Positions 54,221 to 63,905 of a stretch of DNA of 64,000 nucleotides are shown here, piece after piece. A model generated the notes under the pieces. It saw nothing but the letters and a program-made list of their open reading frames with translations, searched no databases and had not been told where the DNA came from. Each line of letters opens with the position of its first letter. Positions within the stretch are counted from its first letter, which is position 1. This DNA comes from Streptococcus azizii. Lineage in GTDB: Bacteria; Bacillota; Bacilli; Lactobacillales; Streptococcaceae. The position numbers were made by a program, and so were the translations under genes. The stretch covers positions 1-64,000 of the forward strand of contig NZ_MSPR01000003.1 of NCBI RefSeq assembly GCF_001984715.1, read 5' to 3'.

Positions 54221-54334
54221 TAATGTGTGAGGTTAATTGATAAAGAACGGTAGGTAGAGTGATTGGGGGAAAGTGTAAAATGATAAGGTTTGAGCTGATT
54301 TGATAATTTCTGATTTTATTATTTTATTTGTGTG

Positions 54335-54343
54335 TGCTATAAT
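54335..54343 (+). promoter_or_regulatory. Extended -10 promoter 7 nt before the tex ATG
   Basis: TGC-TATAAT at 54335-54343, ATG at 54351. Transcription should begin at about the start codon. Confidence 0.6.
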
Positions 54344-54350
54344 AAGGGCT

Positions 54351-56480
54351 ATGGAAGAAAAATATGTGAAAATTGCCCAGGACTTGGGTGTTCGTTTAAA
54401 GCAGATTGAGAGTGTCTTGACCCTGACAGCAGAAGGCAATACTATCCCCTTTATCGCTCGGTACCGTAAGGAAATGACGGGAAATTTGGATGAAGTTGTC
54501 ATCAAGTCTATTATTGATTTGGACAAGTCCCTAACGGCTCTGGCAGAGCGCAAGGCAAGCGTCTTAGCCAAGATCGAGGAGCAGGGAAAATTGACCGATT
54601 CGCTGCGCCAGGCGATTGAAGGAGCTGAAAAATTGGCAGATGTAGAAGAGCTATACCTGCCTTATAAGGAAAAACGTCGCACCAAGGCGACCATTGCACG
54701 GGAGGCGGGTCTCTTTCCTTTGGCTCGGCTCATTTTGCAAAATGTCGCAGACTTAGAAAAAGAGGCGACCTCTTTCATCTGTGAAGGTTTTGAAACGGCA
54801 AGCGCTTGTTTAGCTGGTGCAGTGGATATTTTGATTGAGGCAATTTCGGAAGATGTGAAATTGCGGGCCTGGACCTATCACGAGGTTCTACACTATTCTA
54901 TCCTTCATTCGCAGTTGAAGGATCAAGAAGCTGATGAAAAGCAAGTCTTTCAGATTTACTACGACTTTTCTGAAAAAGTAGCCAATATGCAGGGATACCG
55001 GACATTAGCCCTCAACCGTGGAGAAAAAGTAGGGGCCTTGAAAGTCTCCTTTGAGCATCATCTAGAAAAAATACTACGTTTTTTTGAAGTCCGTTTCCCG
55101 CAGAAAAATACCTATATTACAGAAGCTATTAGCCAAGCAGTCAAGAAGAAAATCTTGCCAGCAATGGAGCGGCGGATTCGGACAGAATTGACAGAGTCAG
55201 CTGAAGAAGGGGCCATTTCTCTCTTCTCAGATAATCTGCGCAACCTCCTGTTAGTACCACCATTAAAAGGGAAGATGGTCTTGGGATTTGACCCAGCTTT
55301 CCGGACGGGGGCCAAGCTAGCGGTCGTGGATCAGACCGGAAAACTGTTGGCGACCCAGGTAATCCATCCTGTCAAACCAGCCTCTCAGACCCAGATTGCT
55401 CAAGCGAAAGAAGAACTTGCCAGCTTGATTGGTCAATATGGCATTGAAATCATTGCTATTGGAAACGGGACAGCTAGCCGAGAATCAGAGAGTTTTGTAG
55501 CAGAAGTCTTACAGGCATTTCCGACTGTTCGCTATGTCATTGTTAATGAAAGTGGTGCGTCTGTCTACTCAGCTTCTGAGTTGGCTCGGCATGAATTCCC
55601 AGACTTGACAGTAGAGAAGCGTTCGGCTATCTCTATTGCCCGTCGCCTACAAGATCCGCTGGCAGAGTTGGTAAAAATTGATCCAAAATCAATCGGAGTT
55701 GGCCAGTATCAGCATGATGTCAACCAGAAGAAATTAACAGAAAGCCTAAATTTTGTGGTTGATACAGTGGTCAACCAAGTCGGAGTCAATATCAATACAG
55801 CAAGCTCCGCCCTCCTTGCCCATGTAGCTGGACTCAATAAGACCATTTCGGAAAATATTGTCACATATCGAGAGGAGCACGGCGCCTTGACTTCGCGAGC
55901 AGAATTAAAGAAGGTTCCGCGTCTGGGAGACAAGGCTTTCGAGCAAGCTGCTGGTTTCTTACGGATTCCAGAGGCTAGCAATTTTTTGGACAATACGGGG
56001 GTTCACCCAGAGTCCTATCCAGCTGTTCAAAAACTGTTCGATTTGCTAGGAATTGAGCAGATAGATGAAGTCGCTCAGGAAAAATTAAAGGCTGTTCCGT
56101 TAGAAGAAATGGCTGCTAGACTTGGTCTTGGTAAGGAAACCTTGAAAGATATTATCGCTGATCTACTCAAACCGGGAAGGGATTTACGAGATGATTTTGC
56201 AGCACCTGTTCTTCGTCAGGATATTCTTGACTTCAAGGATTTGGAAGTTGGTCAGAAATTAGAGGGTGTGGTCCGTAATGTGGTTGATTTCGGTGCTTTT
56301 GTTGACATTGGAATCCACGAGGACGGCTTGATTCACATTTCTAATATGAGTAAAACCTTCATTAAGCACCCTAGCCAAGTGGTTTCGGTCGGTGATTTGG
56401 TAACCGTTTGGGTCCATAAGCTAGATGCTATTAGAGAAAAAGTCAATCTCAGTTTGGTGCCTCCTCATGAATCTAACTGA
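54351..56480 (+). CDS. tex: Tex family RNA-binding transcription accessory protein
   Basis: A 709-aa nucleic-acid-binding protein. N-terminal Tex helical domain ([20 protein letters not shown]), YqgF/RNase H-like fold in the middle ([31 protein letters not shown]), helix-hairpin-helix units ([38 protein letters not shown]) and a C-terminal S1 domain ([20 protein letters not shown]). Tex affects transcription of stress and virulence genes in other bacteria. ATG 54351 gives the usual [13 protein letters not shown]; the longer frame from 54300 overlaps the promoter. The stop overlaps the sprT-like start by 14 nt. Confidence 0.93.
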   Translation: MEEKYVKIAQDLGVRLKQIESVLTLTAEGNTIPFIARYRKEMTGNLDEVVIKSIIDLDKSLTALAERKASVLAKIEEQGKLTDSLRQAIEGAEKLADVEELYLPYKEKRRTKATIAREAGLFPLARLILQNVADLEKEATSFICEGFETASACLAGAVDILIEAISEDVKLRAWTYHEVLHYSILHSQLKDQEADEKQVFQIYYDFSEKVANMQGYRTLALNRGEKVGALKVSFEHHLEKILRFFEVRFPQKNTYITEAISQAVKKKILPAMERRIRTELTESAEEGAISLFSDNLRNLLLVPPLKGKMVLGFDPAFRTGAKLAVVDQTGKLLATQVIHPVKPASQTQIAQAKEELASLIGQYGIEIIAIGNGTASRESESFVAEVLQAFPTVRYVIVNESGASVYSASELARHEFPDLTVEKRSAISIARRLQDPLAELVKIDPKSIGVGQYQHDVNQKKLTESLNFVVDTVVNQVGVNINTASSALLAHVAGLNKTISENIVTYREEHGALTSRAELKKVPRLGDKAFEQAAGFLRIPEASNFLDNTGVHPESYPAVQKLFDLLGIEQIDEVAQEKLKAVPLEEMAARLGLGKETLKDIIADLLKPGRDLRDDFAAPVLRQDILDFKDLEVGQKLEGVVRNVVDFGAFVDIGIHEDGLIHISNMSKTFIKHPSQVVSVGDLVTVWVHKLDAIREKVNLSLVPPHESN

Positions 56481-56919
56481 CTATGTTCGGCGGGTCTCAC
56501 GTGAAGATTTCGGAAAAGAATTTCGCCATCAGGCTTACTGGAATCGCCGTTTGAAAACGACAGGTGGGTGTTTCTTTCCAAAGGATGGTCACTTGGATTT
56601 TAATCCGCGTTACTATGAAGCAGCCCCTCTTTTGTTTCGCAAGATTGTCCGCCACGAACTCTGCCATTATCATCTCTATTTTGAGAAAAAGGGATACCGC
56701 CACAGGGATAGGGATTTTAAGGAATTGCTAGAGGCAGTAGATGGGGTACGATATGCACCTGCCCTTTCGGCATTTGAGACGAATGTTTATCTCTATCAAT
56801 GCCAACAATGCGCCCATGTCTATCCGCGGAAGCGGCGTATAAATACAGCAAAATATGGCTGTGGCAAGTGCCGCGGGCCGCTGCTGTTCGTCGAGAAAAG
56901 AAATCAGTCCTCGGGCTGA
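56467..56919 (+). CDS. SprT-like zinc metalloprotease family protein
   Basis: A 150-aa protein with the zinc motif [11 protein letters not shown] (HExxH) and a C-terminal zinc ribbon ([15 protein letters not shown] ... [10 protein letters not shown]). SprT/YdcK-type proteins pair with Tex in many Firmicutes. The start lies inside tex, giving translational coupling. The 3' end overlaps the terminator. Confidence 0.9.
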   Translation: MNLTDYVRRVSREDFGKEFRHQAYWNRRLKTTGGCFFPKDGHLDFNPRYYEAAPLLFRKIVRHELCHYHLYFEKKGYRHRDRDFKELLEAVDGVRYAPALSAFETNVYLYQCQQCAHVYPRKRRINTAKYGCGKCRGPLLFVEKRNQSSG

Positions 56920-56927
56920 TTTCTTTT
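56896..56927 (+). terminator. Terminator of the tex-sprT operon
   Basis: Perfect 12-bp stem AAAAGAAATCAG / CTGATTTCTTTT with an 8-nt loop. It overlaps the last codons of the sprT-like gene. Confidence 0.85.
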
Positions 56928-56937
56928 GCCTTGTCTA

Positions 56938-56946
56938 TGGTATAAT
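56938..56946 (+). promoter_or_regulatory. Extended -10 promoter of the DUF4097/pspC pair
   Basis: TGG-TATAAT, 22 nt before the start codon at 56969. Confidence 0.6.
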
Positions 56947-56968
56947 AAAGGAGAATCGAGGTGAGAAG

Positions 56969-57739
56969 ATGGCACGAGAAGCACAAAAACGACTGATCGA
57001 ATTATATGAAAAAGGTGTTTTGACAAAAGACGAAGCACGTGCCTGCTTTTTGGAGTTTGACGAGGAGCCAGATTTTTTAGTTGAGGAGGAAAAGCCCCGT
57101 CTGAGTTTTACGCTTCCAAGTTTGAAAATTTTTTCTTCGTCCAAGTTGAAGCAAGACTATGCTTTTTCGGATATTGAATCTCTCTTTATTAGCGTATCAA
57201 AGGGAAAAATTGTCTTTGTGAAAAGCAAATCGGAGCAGGTTCAGATTCATCTAGTCTACCCTCAGCAGACCCATCAAACCTTTTTACCTCAGATTTATGT
57301 TGAAAATCGAGGGTTGCACTTTGCTTCAAACCTCCCCTGCCATCTGACGGTTTCCTTGCCAAATCAGTGGATGTCGATTTTAAATTTAGAGTTGGGAAGA
57401 GCAGATGCGAGATTAGATTATCTTCCGTTTGAAGATGTCTCTATCCATAGTGCGACGGATAAAAAACAACAGGATATCCGTATTACAGCGATGGATCAGA
57501 TGTCTCAGCACCTCTTCTTGCAACTCGTCGAAGCGCCGATCTATCTGCAAGTTCCTAAGCATCAGGGCTTGCGGGGTAAGGTTGAGAGTTCGACAGGTCA
57601 GCTTGTAGTCAATAAGAAAAAAAAGCCCAGTCCTTATTATTGTGAAAAGAAAGGGGATAAGCTCCTTCGGCTTCATATAAAAACAGTGACGAGTCAGATT
57701 ATCGTGAAAGGAGTGCAACATGCCATTCGGATTTTATAA
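56969..57739 (+). CDS. DUF4097-like protein with SHOCT-type N-terminus
   Basis: A 256-aa protein. The first 30 residues (KRLIELYEKGVLTKDEARAC) resemble the short helical SHOCT/DUF1700-like domain seen in envelope-stress proteins. The rest is beta-rich, of the DUF4097 putative-adhesin type, without signal peptide. Paired with a PspC protein, it belongs to an envelope-stress module comparable to LiaG/PspC neighbours. GAGGTGAG precedes ATG 56969; the frame is open further upstream to 56855 but that part overlaps sprT and a terminator. It overlaps pspC by 20 nt. Confidence 0.75.
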   Translation: MAREAQKRLIELYEKGVLTKDEARACFLEFDEEPDFLVEEEKPRLSFTLPSLKIFSSSKLKQDYAFSDIESLFISVSKGKIVFVKSKSEQVQIHLVYPQQTHQTFLPQIYVENRGLHFASNLPCHLTVSLPNQWMSILNLELGRADARLDYLPFEDVSIHSATDKKQQDIRITAMDQMSQHLFLQLVEAPIYLQVPKHQGLRGKVESSTGQLVVNKKKKPSPYYCEKKGDKLLRLHIKTVTSQIIVKGVQHAIRIL

Positions 57740-57989
57740 GCAGAAAAACAATAAACTCATCTCCGGTGTATTGGCTGGGTTAGCCAATCGCTTTCACTGG
57801 GATTTGACTACGACACGGCTTATCTTTGTCGTCATCTGTTTGTTGGGGCGTCTAGGTTTACTTGCGATTGCAGGCTATATCCTAGCTACCATCCTACTTC
57901 CTTTTAAAGAAGATGTTTATGCAGAACGTTACGGAACAGGCCCTCGCAAGGTAAAAGATGCAGAGAAGATTCACAAACATAAGTGGTAG
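57720..57989 (+). CDS. PspC domain protein
   Basis: An 89-aa membrane protein: [20 protein letters not shown] then a long hydrophobic segment ([20 protein letters not shown]). This is the PspC domain of phage-shock/Lia type envelope stress regulators. It overlaps the upstream gene by 20 nt; GAAAGGAGTG is the ribosome site. Confidence 0.88.
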   Translation: MPFGFYKQKNNKLISGVLAGLANRFHWDLTTTRLIFVVICLLGRLGLLAIAGYILATILLPFKEDVYAERYGTGPRKVKDAEKIHKHKW

Positions 57990-58037
57990 AGAAGTAGGAG
58001 TGGATTCTTTGAAGTTCACTCACTGCTTCCTTTTTTG
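57989..58037 (+). terminator. Probable terminator between pspC and hprK
   Basis: Imperfect stem with GAAG-GAGTG / CACTC-CTTC arms followed by TTTTTT. Confidence 0.55.
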
Positions 58038-58055
58038 TATTCTCCTCCTATCTTG

Positions 58056-58064
58056 TGGTATAAT
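58056..58064 (+). promoter_or_regulatory. Extended -10 promoter of hprK-lgt
   Basis: TGG-TATAAT, 67 nt before ATG 58132. Confidence 0.6.
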
Positions 58065-58131
58065 AGTTTGTAAAGAAATGAGAGGGTTTATCGTATCGGA
58101 AACGACCGATGCTGTAAATAGAAGGTATGAC

Positions 58132-59058
58132 ATGGGAGTTTTTGTCAAAGAGTTGATCGACAATGTACGTGTAGACATTGCCTACAGTACAGAAGCATTG
58201 CTCGAAAAAGAGATTACGACATCGGACATTACACGTCCAGGGCTTGAGATGACGGGCTATTTTGACTACTACGCTCCAGAGCGGATCCAGCTGATGGGAA
58301 TGAAGGAATGGTCTTATTTAATGGCGATGACATCGCACAATCGTTATCAGGTCTTGCGGAGAATGTTTCAACCAGAAACACCAGTAGTGATTGTGGCACG
58401 TGGTTTGGAAGTCCCTGAGGAGATGCTTCAGGCAGCTGAGGAAAAAGGAATTGCTGTTTTCCAAAGTCAGACTGCAACGAGCCGCTTGGCGGGGGAATTG
58501 TCCTCTTATTTGGACTCACGTTTAGCGCAACGTACCAGTGTTCATGGGGTACTCATGGATATCTATGGGATGGGAGTGTTGATCCAGGGGGATTCAGGAA
58601 TCGGTAAGAGTGAGACAGGTCTTGAGTTGGTCAAACGCGGTCATCGAATCGTTGCGGATGACCGTGTGGACGTCTATGCCAAAGATGATGTAACCCTCTG
58701 GGGAGAGCCTGCTGAAATTTTACGACACTTGCTTGAAATTCGTGGTGTAGGAATCATTGATATCATGAGTCTATATGGGGCAAGTGCTGTGAAAGAATCA
58801 TCAGAAGTGCAGCTTGCCATCTATCTTGAAAACTATGAAACAGGCAAGGTCTTTGATCGCTTGGGAAATAGTGGTGATGCTATTGAAATTGCGGGAATCA
58901 CTATTCCACAGATTCGGATACCAGTAAAAACAGGGCGTAATATCTCTGTCGTGATTGAAGCAGCAGCGATGAACTACCGCTCAAAGCAAATGGGCTTTGA
59001 CGCAACCAAGGAATTTGAGAAGCGCCTCGGTAGATTGATTGAAAGTAACAAGGAGTAG
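58132..59058 (+). CDS. hprK: HPr kinase/phosphorylase
   Basis: A 308-aa bifunctional enzyme that phosphorylates or dephosphorylates Ser46 of HPr and so sets carbon catabolite repression. P-loop [14 protein letters not shown] at about 153-160, HPrK signature [17 protein letters not shown], catalytic His in [14 protein letters not shown], and [19 protein letters not shown] 58132 gives the usual [10 protein letters not shown] start with GAAGG upstream; earlier ATGs at 58078 extend into the leader. It forms an operon with lgt (3-nt gap), the standard order in Lactobacillales. Confidence 0.95.
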   Translation: MGVFVKELIDNVRVDIAYSTEALLEKEITTSDITRPGLEMTGYFDYYAPERIQLMGMKEWSYLMAMTSHNRYQVLRRMFQPETPVVIVARGLEVPEEMLQAAEEKGIAVFQSQTATSRLAGELSSYLDSRLAQRTSVHGVLMDIYGMGVLIQGDSGIGKSETGLELVKRGHRIVADDRVDVYAKDDVTLWGEPAEILRHLLEIRGVGIIDIMSLYGASAVKESSEVQLAIYLENYETGKVFDRLGNSGDAIEIAGITIPQIRIPVKTGRNISVVIEAAAMNYRSKQMGFDATKEFEKRLGRLIESNKE

Positions 59059-59061
59059 CCT

Positions 59062-59853
59062 ATGATTGATCCAGTTGCTGTAAAATTAGGGCCTCTTGAC
59101 ATTCGCTGGTATGCCTTGTGTATCATTACAGGTTTAATCTTGGCAGTTTTTCTAGCTTCAAAAGAAGCTCCGCGGAAAAAAATTTTAGCGGATGATATTT
59201 TCGATTTCATTTTGCTTGCCTTTCCCCTTGCCATTCTCGGAGCAAGAATATATTACGTCGTTTTTTCCTGGGATCTTTACAAGGACAATCTCCTGTCTAT
59301 TTTTGCCATCTGGGAAGGGGGGATTGCTATCTATGGTGGTCTCTTGATGGGCTTTGTCGTCCTGCTCGCCTTTACCCGTCACCGCTTTATTGATCCGTGG
59401 GATTTTCTAGATGTCGCAGCTCCGTCTGTCATGATTGCCCAAGCGATTGGGCGTTGGGGAAATTTTTTCAACCAGGAAGCCTACGGAGCCAGTGTTGCCC
59501 ACCTCGACTACCTGCCAGCCTTTATCCGCAAGCAAATGTATATTGATGGAAGCTACCGGACACCAACATTTTTATATGAGTCCTTGTGGAACTTGCTTGG
59601 CTTTGTCCTCATTTGTGTACTACGTAGACGCAAAAGGCTACTCAAGCAAGGGGAGATTACGCTCTTTTACCTTGTCTGGTATGGAGCTGGTCGCTTTGTC
59701 ATTGAGGGGATGCGGACAGATAGCCTAATGCTCTTCGGTTTACGCGTTTCCCAGTGGTTCTCTGCCCTGCTGGTGGTTCTTGCCCTTGCCCTAGGAATAT
59801 ACCGACGTAGGAAAGACCTACCTTACTATCAAGATACAAAGGTCGCTTCCTAG
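59062..59853 (+). CDS. lgt: Prolipoprotein diacylglyceryl transferase
   Basis: A 263-aa polytopic membrane enzyme that adds diacylglycerol to the lipobox Cys of prolipoproteins, such as the one encoded at 35937. Conserved pieces are [28 protein letters not shown] and the signature [13 protein letters not shown] with Arg/Asn/Glu, then [13 protein letters not shown]. Length is normal. It follows hprK after 3 nt. Confidence 0.95.
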   Translation: MIDPVAVKLGPLDIRWYALCIITGLILAVFLASKEAPRKKILADDIFDFILLAFPLAILGARIYYVVFSWDLYKDNLLSIFAIWEGGIAIYGGLLMGFVVLLAFTRHRFIDPWDFLDVAAPSVMIAQAIGRWGNFFNQEAYGASVAHLDYLPAFIRKQMYIDGSYRTPTFLYESLWNLLGFVLICVLRRRKRLLKQGEITLFYLVWYGAGRFVIEGMRTDSLMLFGLRVSQWFSALLVVLALALGIYRRRKDLPYYQDTKVAS

Positions 59854-60273
59854 TTTGGTTGTTGATGTTCATGTAGTATAGTCATTTAGTTTATACCTAA
59901 AGGTAGCCACAGCTGTAATTGACTAAATCTGAAACAGCTGCGTCTCTTTTATTACTTCGACGAGTGAAAAGCTCCAGTGGAGGTTTTCAGCCTACCACCT
60001 TTCATTAAAAAAGTGGTCGTTAGAAACTCCGTTTCCCTATTTCCAACCTTGCCACTTCGCTCTCAAATTTCTAGGCTCAGGCTGAAACAGTTCACCGAAC
60101 TGTTTCACTCTCCCAGATTATTGGAACTCGCTTTGCCGTACTCTACGATTGTTACTGACTATCATCAGTATGATTTCCAACCTTCAACAGTCATTAGACT
60201 GTTGAAGCAGCCTGCAGCTCGTTGCCTAGTACTAAAAGCAAACTAAAAGACTGTATAAGAAAAGGAGATTTTT
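59854..60273. repeat. Palindrome repeat field between lgt and the DUF948 gene
   Basis: No gene. It carries modules seen elsewhere: GAAAAGCTCC/GGAGGTTTTC (about 59967), GAAACAGTTC/GAACTGTTTC (about 60082) and CTTCAACAGTC/GACTGTTGAAG (about 60182). A short ORF at 59977-60246 runs through it and is not real. Confidence 0.6.
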
Positions 60274-60678
60274 ATGTTGATTGAAGTATCTGTTTTTATT
60301 ATTGCAGTAGCCCTTGCTGCTGTTGCAGTTTACATTATTCTCTTGCTGAAGAAACTATCCAATGTGGTAGATGAAGCACAGCAGAGTTTGGCTGTTTTGA
60401 CGAGCGACGTCAATGTGACACTTTACCAAACGAATGAACTGTTAGCCAAGACAAATGTCCTTGTCGAAGATGTAAATGGCAAGGTTGCTACATTGGACCC
60501 ATTATTTGTAGCAGTAGCCGATTTATCAGAATCAGTATCTGATCTCAATAGCTCTGCTCGCGATTTGACAGTTAGAGCGCGTACAGCAGGTCAACGGACC
60601 GTTAAAGTTGGTGGTGCCCTAGCTGTTGTTAGTAAACTATCTTCTATTTTAGGAAAGAAAGGAGAAAAACATGGTTAA
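60274..60678 (+). CDS. DUF948 family membrane protein
   Basis: A 134-aa protein with an N-terminal membrane segment (FIIAVALAAVAVYIILLLKK) and a long helical tail with LAVLTSDVNVTLYQTNELLA. DUF948 proteins usually stand next to YtxH-type genes in Firmicutes and have unknown function, possibly envelope stress. AAAGGAG precedes ATG. It overlaps the next gene by 8 nt. Confidence 0.88.
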   Translation: MLIEVSVFIIAVALAAVAVYIILLLKKLSNVVDEAQQSLAVLTSDVNVTLYQTNELLAKTNVLVEDVNGKVATLDPLFVAVADLSESVSDLNSSARDLTVRARTAGQRTVKVGGALAVVSKLSSILGKKGEKHG

Positions 60679-61156
60679 AAAGTCTAGTATTTTCACCAGT
60701 ATTTTATTAGGTGCAGCAGGTGGAGCCGCTGCGGCTGCCTTCCTTGCCACCAAGACTGGTCGAGCAGTCAAGCAAAGGGTGGTGAACTTTGCTAACGATT
60801 ACAAGGGAAATCATGAAGAAATCAATGCTGAACTAATCCAAAGGGTACAGGATTTAGGTCAACAAGCGGTTGGCAGATACGAAACGGTCAAAGATCAACT
60901 GGCATCTGGTGAGTTGACAGTGGATCATTTCCTACAATCTGGAAAAGAGAAAGCGCAATTTGTAAAGTCACAGTCTCTTGAAAAATTTGAGCAAATCAAG
61001 GAAAAGATTGCGGAACAAAACGTAACGACGGGAGATTTGCTTGAATCTATCAAAGAAAAGACTAGGACCCTTCCTTCAACGAATGACATCGTAGAAGAAG
61101 TTTCTGTCACAACAGAAGATATTGAAATTAACCTGCCAGAGTTAGAAGAACAATAA
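60671..61156 (+). CDS. YtxH-like protein
   Basis: A 161-aa protein. SSIFTSILLGAAGGAAAAAF followed by LATKTGRAVKQRV is the YtxH/gas-vesicle-like glycine-zipper membrane start. The rest is a helical, charged tail (coiled coil). Coupled to the DUF948 gene; ends in a terminator. Confidence 0.88.
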   Translation: MVKKSSIFTSILLGAAGGAAAAAFLATKTGRAVKQRVVNFANDYKGNHEEINAELIQRVQDLGQQAVGRYETVKDQLASGELTVDHFLQSGKEKAQFVKSQSLEKFEQIKEKIAEQNVTTGDLLESIKEKTRTLPSTNDIVEEVSVTTEDIEINLPELEEQ

Positions 61157-61180
61157 AAAATCCGCAACGGCGGATTTTTT
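61155..61180 (+). terminator. Terminator of the DUF948-ytxH operon
   Basis: Stem AAAAAATCCG / CGGATTTTTT with a 6-nt loop, starting at the stop of the ytxH-like gene. Confidence 0.9.
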
Positions 61181-61220
61181 GCTATGGACAAAAATAGAGC
61201 CGAGTTTATTTTTTCTCGGC

Positions 61221-61523
61221 TCAATGTTTTCTTTTAGATAGTTTTCCCTTTATGAAAAATCGTACCAATTTCAAACCGATTAGTCCTGTTGCGATTGCCA
61301 AAATGAAAGCTAAAAAGACAGGGATATGATTTGAAAGGTAGCAGTAAGCAGCAATCACAGTAATGATACTAAAAATAGCAATATTCAAAAAGAAGAATAA
61401 TTCTTTGATTCGTTCCTCGTTTTGATTCCTTGCGTGATATGCGTGATAGGTGGCCTGTTGTTTCTCTTTCGGGATAGATTCGTCATACTGGTTGTCGTCA
61501 GGCCGATATTGTCTAAGTGCCAT
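61221..61523 (-). CDS. DUF3270 family membrane protein
   Basis: A 100-aa protein with a polar N-terminal half (MALRQYRPDDNQYDES, YHAYHARNQNEERIKELFFF) and two membrane segments, ending KGKLSKRKH. This matches DUF3270, found almost only in streptococci. Function unknown. It is read against its neighbours and has a ribosome site AAAGGAGACG before ATG 61523. Confidence 0.8.
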   Translation of the reverse strand: MALRQYRPDDNQYDESIPKEKQQATYHAYHARNQNEERIKELFFFLNIAIFSIITVIAAYCYLSNHIPVFLAFILAIATGLIGLKLVRFFIKGKLSKRKH

Positions 61524-61661
61524 ATCGTCTCCTTTGTGCCTATTAAGATTATCATAACAATGCTAGCTTTCTGTAACAGAATTATTACATTTTCATTACA
61601 AAAAAATGAGAAAAGTTTGAATCTTAAAATCAAGGGAAAGGGTGAAGAATGTCGCAGATTG

Positions 61662-61670
61662 TGATATAAT
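61662..61670 (+). promoter_or_regulatory. Extended -10 promoter 7 nt before the trhP1-like ATG
   Basis: TGA-TATAAT at 61662-61670, ATG at 61678. No ribosome site lies between them, so a leaderless message is expected. Confidence 0.6.
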
Positions 61671-61677
61671 AAATTTT

Positions 61678-62607
61678 ATGGAAAAAATTGTTATTACAGC
61701 GACTGCTGAAAGTATTGAACAAGTCAAACAGCTATTAGAAGCAGGAGTAGACAGGATTTACGTAGGAGAAGAGAACTATGCCTTGCGGCTTCCGCACTCC
61801 TTTACCTATGATGAGTTGAGGGAGATTGCTCGCTTGACGCACGAGGCTGGAAAGGAATTAACGGTTGCGGCCAATGCCCTCATGCATCAAGACATGATGG
61901 ATACTATTCAGCCTTTCATGGAATTGATGAAAGAAATTCAGGTGGATTATTTGGTGGTGGGAGATACGGGAGTCTTCTATATCAATAAGCGCGATGGCTA
62001 CCATTTTAAGCTCATCTATGACACATCTGTTTTTGTCACGTCTAGTCGCCAGATCAATTTCTGGAAGGATCATGGTGCTGTCGGTGCAGTGCTGGCGAGA
62101 GAAATTCCAGCAGAAGAACTCTTTGATATTGCCAAAAATCTTGAAATTCCAGCGGAAATATTAGTTTATGGTGCGTCTGTTATTCACCATTCTAAGCGGA
62201 CGCTGTTGCAGAATTACTATCACTTTACAAAGGCAGATGAGACAGATCTATCGCGACAGCGTGGACTGTTTTTGGCCGAGCCGAGTGATCCCGAGAGCCA
62301 CTATTCCATTTACGAGGACAAGCATGGGACTCATATTTTCATCAATAATGATATTGATATGATGATGAAATTAAATGAGTTAATCGAGCATGACTACCTG
62401 CATTGGAAATTAGATGGAATTTACTGTCCAGGTGATAATTTTGTAGAAATTGTTAAACTCTTTGTTGAGGCAAGGGGTTTGGCAGAAGCTGGAGAATTGA
62501 CCTATGATCGAGCCGTCTTGCTGGATGAACAGGTTCGCAAATGGCACCCAAAAGAGCGAGGGCTGGATACAGGTTTCTATGAATACGATAGGGATAAGGT
62601 AAAATAG
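61678..62607 (+). CDS. trhP1: U32 family protein, TrhP1-like (tRNA hydroxylation)
   Basis: A 309-aa U32 'peptidase' family protein, the same length as B. subtilis TrhP1 (YrrN). It has the U32 barrel start EKIVITATAESIEQVKQLLE, AGVDRIYVGEENYALRL, and the EIPAEILVYGASVIHHSKR region. TrhP1 and TrhP2 take part in making 5-hydroxyuridine at tRNA position 34. The gene for the larger partner follows after 8 nt. The start ATG 61678 lies 7 nt after the -10 box; the longer frame from 61642 is not plausible. Confidence 0.8.
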   Translation: MEKIVITATAESIEQVKQLLEAGVDRIYVGEENYALRLPHSFTYDELREIARLTHEAGKELTVAANALMHQDMMDTIQPFMELMKEIQVDYLVVGDTGVFYINKRDGYHFKLIYDTSVFVTSSRQINFWKDHGAVGAVLAREIPAEELFDIAKNLEIPAEILVYGASVIHHSKRTLLQNYYHFTKADETDLSRQRGLFLAEPSDPESHYSIYEDKHGTHIFINNDIDMMMKLNELIEHDYLHWKLDGIYCPGDNFVEIVKLFVEARGLAEAGELTYDRAVLLDEQVRKWHPKERGLDTGFYEYDRDKVK

Positions 62608-62615
62608 GATAGAAG

Positions 62616-63905
62616 ATGACAGAAAGAACAATAAAACGTCCAGAGGTCTTGTCGCCTGCTGGAACTTTGGAAAAATTAAAAGTAGCCATTGATTATGGGG
62701 CAGATGCTGTATTTGTTGGGGGTCAGGCTTATGGCTTGCGCAGTCGAGCTGGAAATTTCTCCATGGAAGAGATGAAAGAAGGCATTGACTATGCTCATGA
62801 ACGTGGCGCCAAGGTCTATGTGGCAGCCAACATGGTTACCCACGAGGGCAATGAAGTGGGAGCGGGGGCATGGTTTCGCGAATTGAGAGATATGGGGCTT
62901 GATGCTGTTATTGTCTCAGATCCAGCCTTAATTATGATTTGTGCGACAGAGGCTCCAGGGCTTGAAATCCACCTATCTACGCAGGCCTCTTCTACCAATT
63001 ATGAGACCTTTGAGTTTTGGAAAGAACTGGGCTTAACACGGGTTGTTTTGGCACGTGAAGTAACCATGGAAGAATTGGCTGAGATTCGCAAGCGCACCAG
63101 CGTTGAGATTGAGGCTTTTGTTCACGGGGCTATGTGCATTTCTTATTCCGGTCGTTGCGTACTGTCCAATCATATGAGTAATCGCGATGCCAATCGTGGG
63201 GGCTGTTCTCAATCCTGTCGCTGGAAATATAATCTTTATGACCTACCGTTTGGAGAAGAACGTAGAAGTATCAAGGGACAGGTGCCAGAAGAATTTTCGA
63301 TGTCAGCGGTGGATATGTGCATGATTGAGCATATCCCAGATATGATTGAAAATGGTGTTGACAGTTTGAAAATTGAGGGGCGGATGAAGTCTGTTCACTA
63401 TGTGTCTACTGTGACCAACTGTTATAAAGCAGCAGTCGATGCCTACTTAGAAAGTCCAGAGAAATTTGAAGCGATTAAGCAAGACTTGATAGATGAGCTA
63501 TGGAAGGTTGCTCAGCGTGAATTAGCGACAGGATTCTACTACAAGCCACCGACGGAAAACGAGCAACTATTCGGAGCTCGTCGCAAAATTCCAGAGTATA
63601 AGTTTATTGCAGAAGTTGTCGCCTTTGATAAGGAGACGATGACGGCAACGATTCGTCAGCGTAACGTTATCAATGAGGGGGATGAGGTCGAGTTTTACGG
63701 ACCAGGGTTCCGTCATTTTGAAACCACTATTACTGACTTGCGTGACTCAGATGGAAATCCTATCGAACGCGCCAATCGCCCAATGGAACTCCTTACGATT
63801 CGTCTACCGCAGGAAGTCTATCCAGGAGATATGGTACGCGCCTGCAAATCAGGACTGATTAACCTCTATCAGGAAGATGGAAAATCGGTCACCATCCGTG
63901 CGTAA
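62616..63905 (+). CDS. trhP2: U32 family protein, TrhP2-like (tRNA 5-hydroxyuridine synthesis)
   Basis: A 429-aa U32 protein. Family signatures: RPEVLSPAGTLEKLKVAID, GADAVFVGGQAYGLRSRAGN and the U32 pattern EAFVHGAMCISYSGRCVLSN with Cys residues, then GGCSQSCRWKY (Fe-S/zinc-type cysteines). A C-terminal beta domain (DEVEFYGPGF) follows. Length matches TrhP2 (YrrO) of Bacillus. Some streptococcal U32 proteins are annotated as collagenases (PrtC), but the gene pair favours a tRNA modification role. Confidence 0.85.
   Translation: MTERTIKRPEVLSPAGTLEKLKVAIDYGADAVFVGGQAYGLRSRAGNFSMEEMKEGIDYAHERGAKVYVAANMVTHEGNEVGAGAWFRELRDMGLDAVIVSDPALIMICATEAPGLEIHLSTQASSTNYETFEFWKELGLTRVVLAREVTMEELAEIRKRTSVEIEAFVHGAMCISYSGRCVLSNHMSNRDANRGGCSQSCRWKYNLYDLPFGEERRSIKGQVPEEFSMSAVDMCMIEHIPDMIENGVDSLKIEGRMKSVHYVSTVTNCYKAAVDAYLESPEKFEAIKQDLIDELWKVAQRELATGFYYKPPTENEQLFGARRKIPEYKFIAEVVAFDKETMTATIRQRNVINEGDEVEFYGPGFRHFETTITDLRDSDGNPIERANRPMELLTIRLPQEVYPGDMVRACKSGLINLYQEDGKSVTIRA

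Noticed and set aside
58078..58131. Longer HprK start at ATG 58078
   Set aside because: It adds 18 residues not found in the family, and GAAGG stands correctly before ATG 58132.
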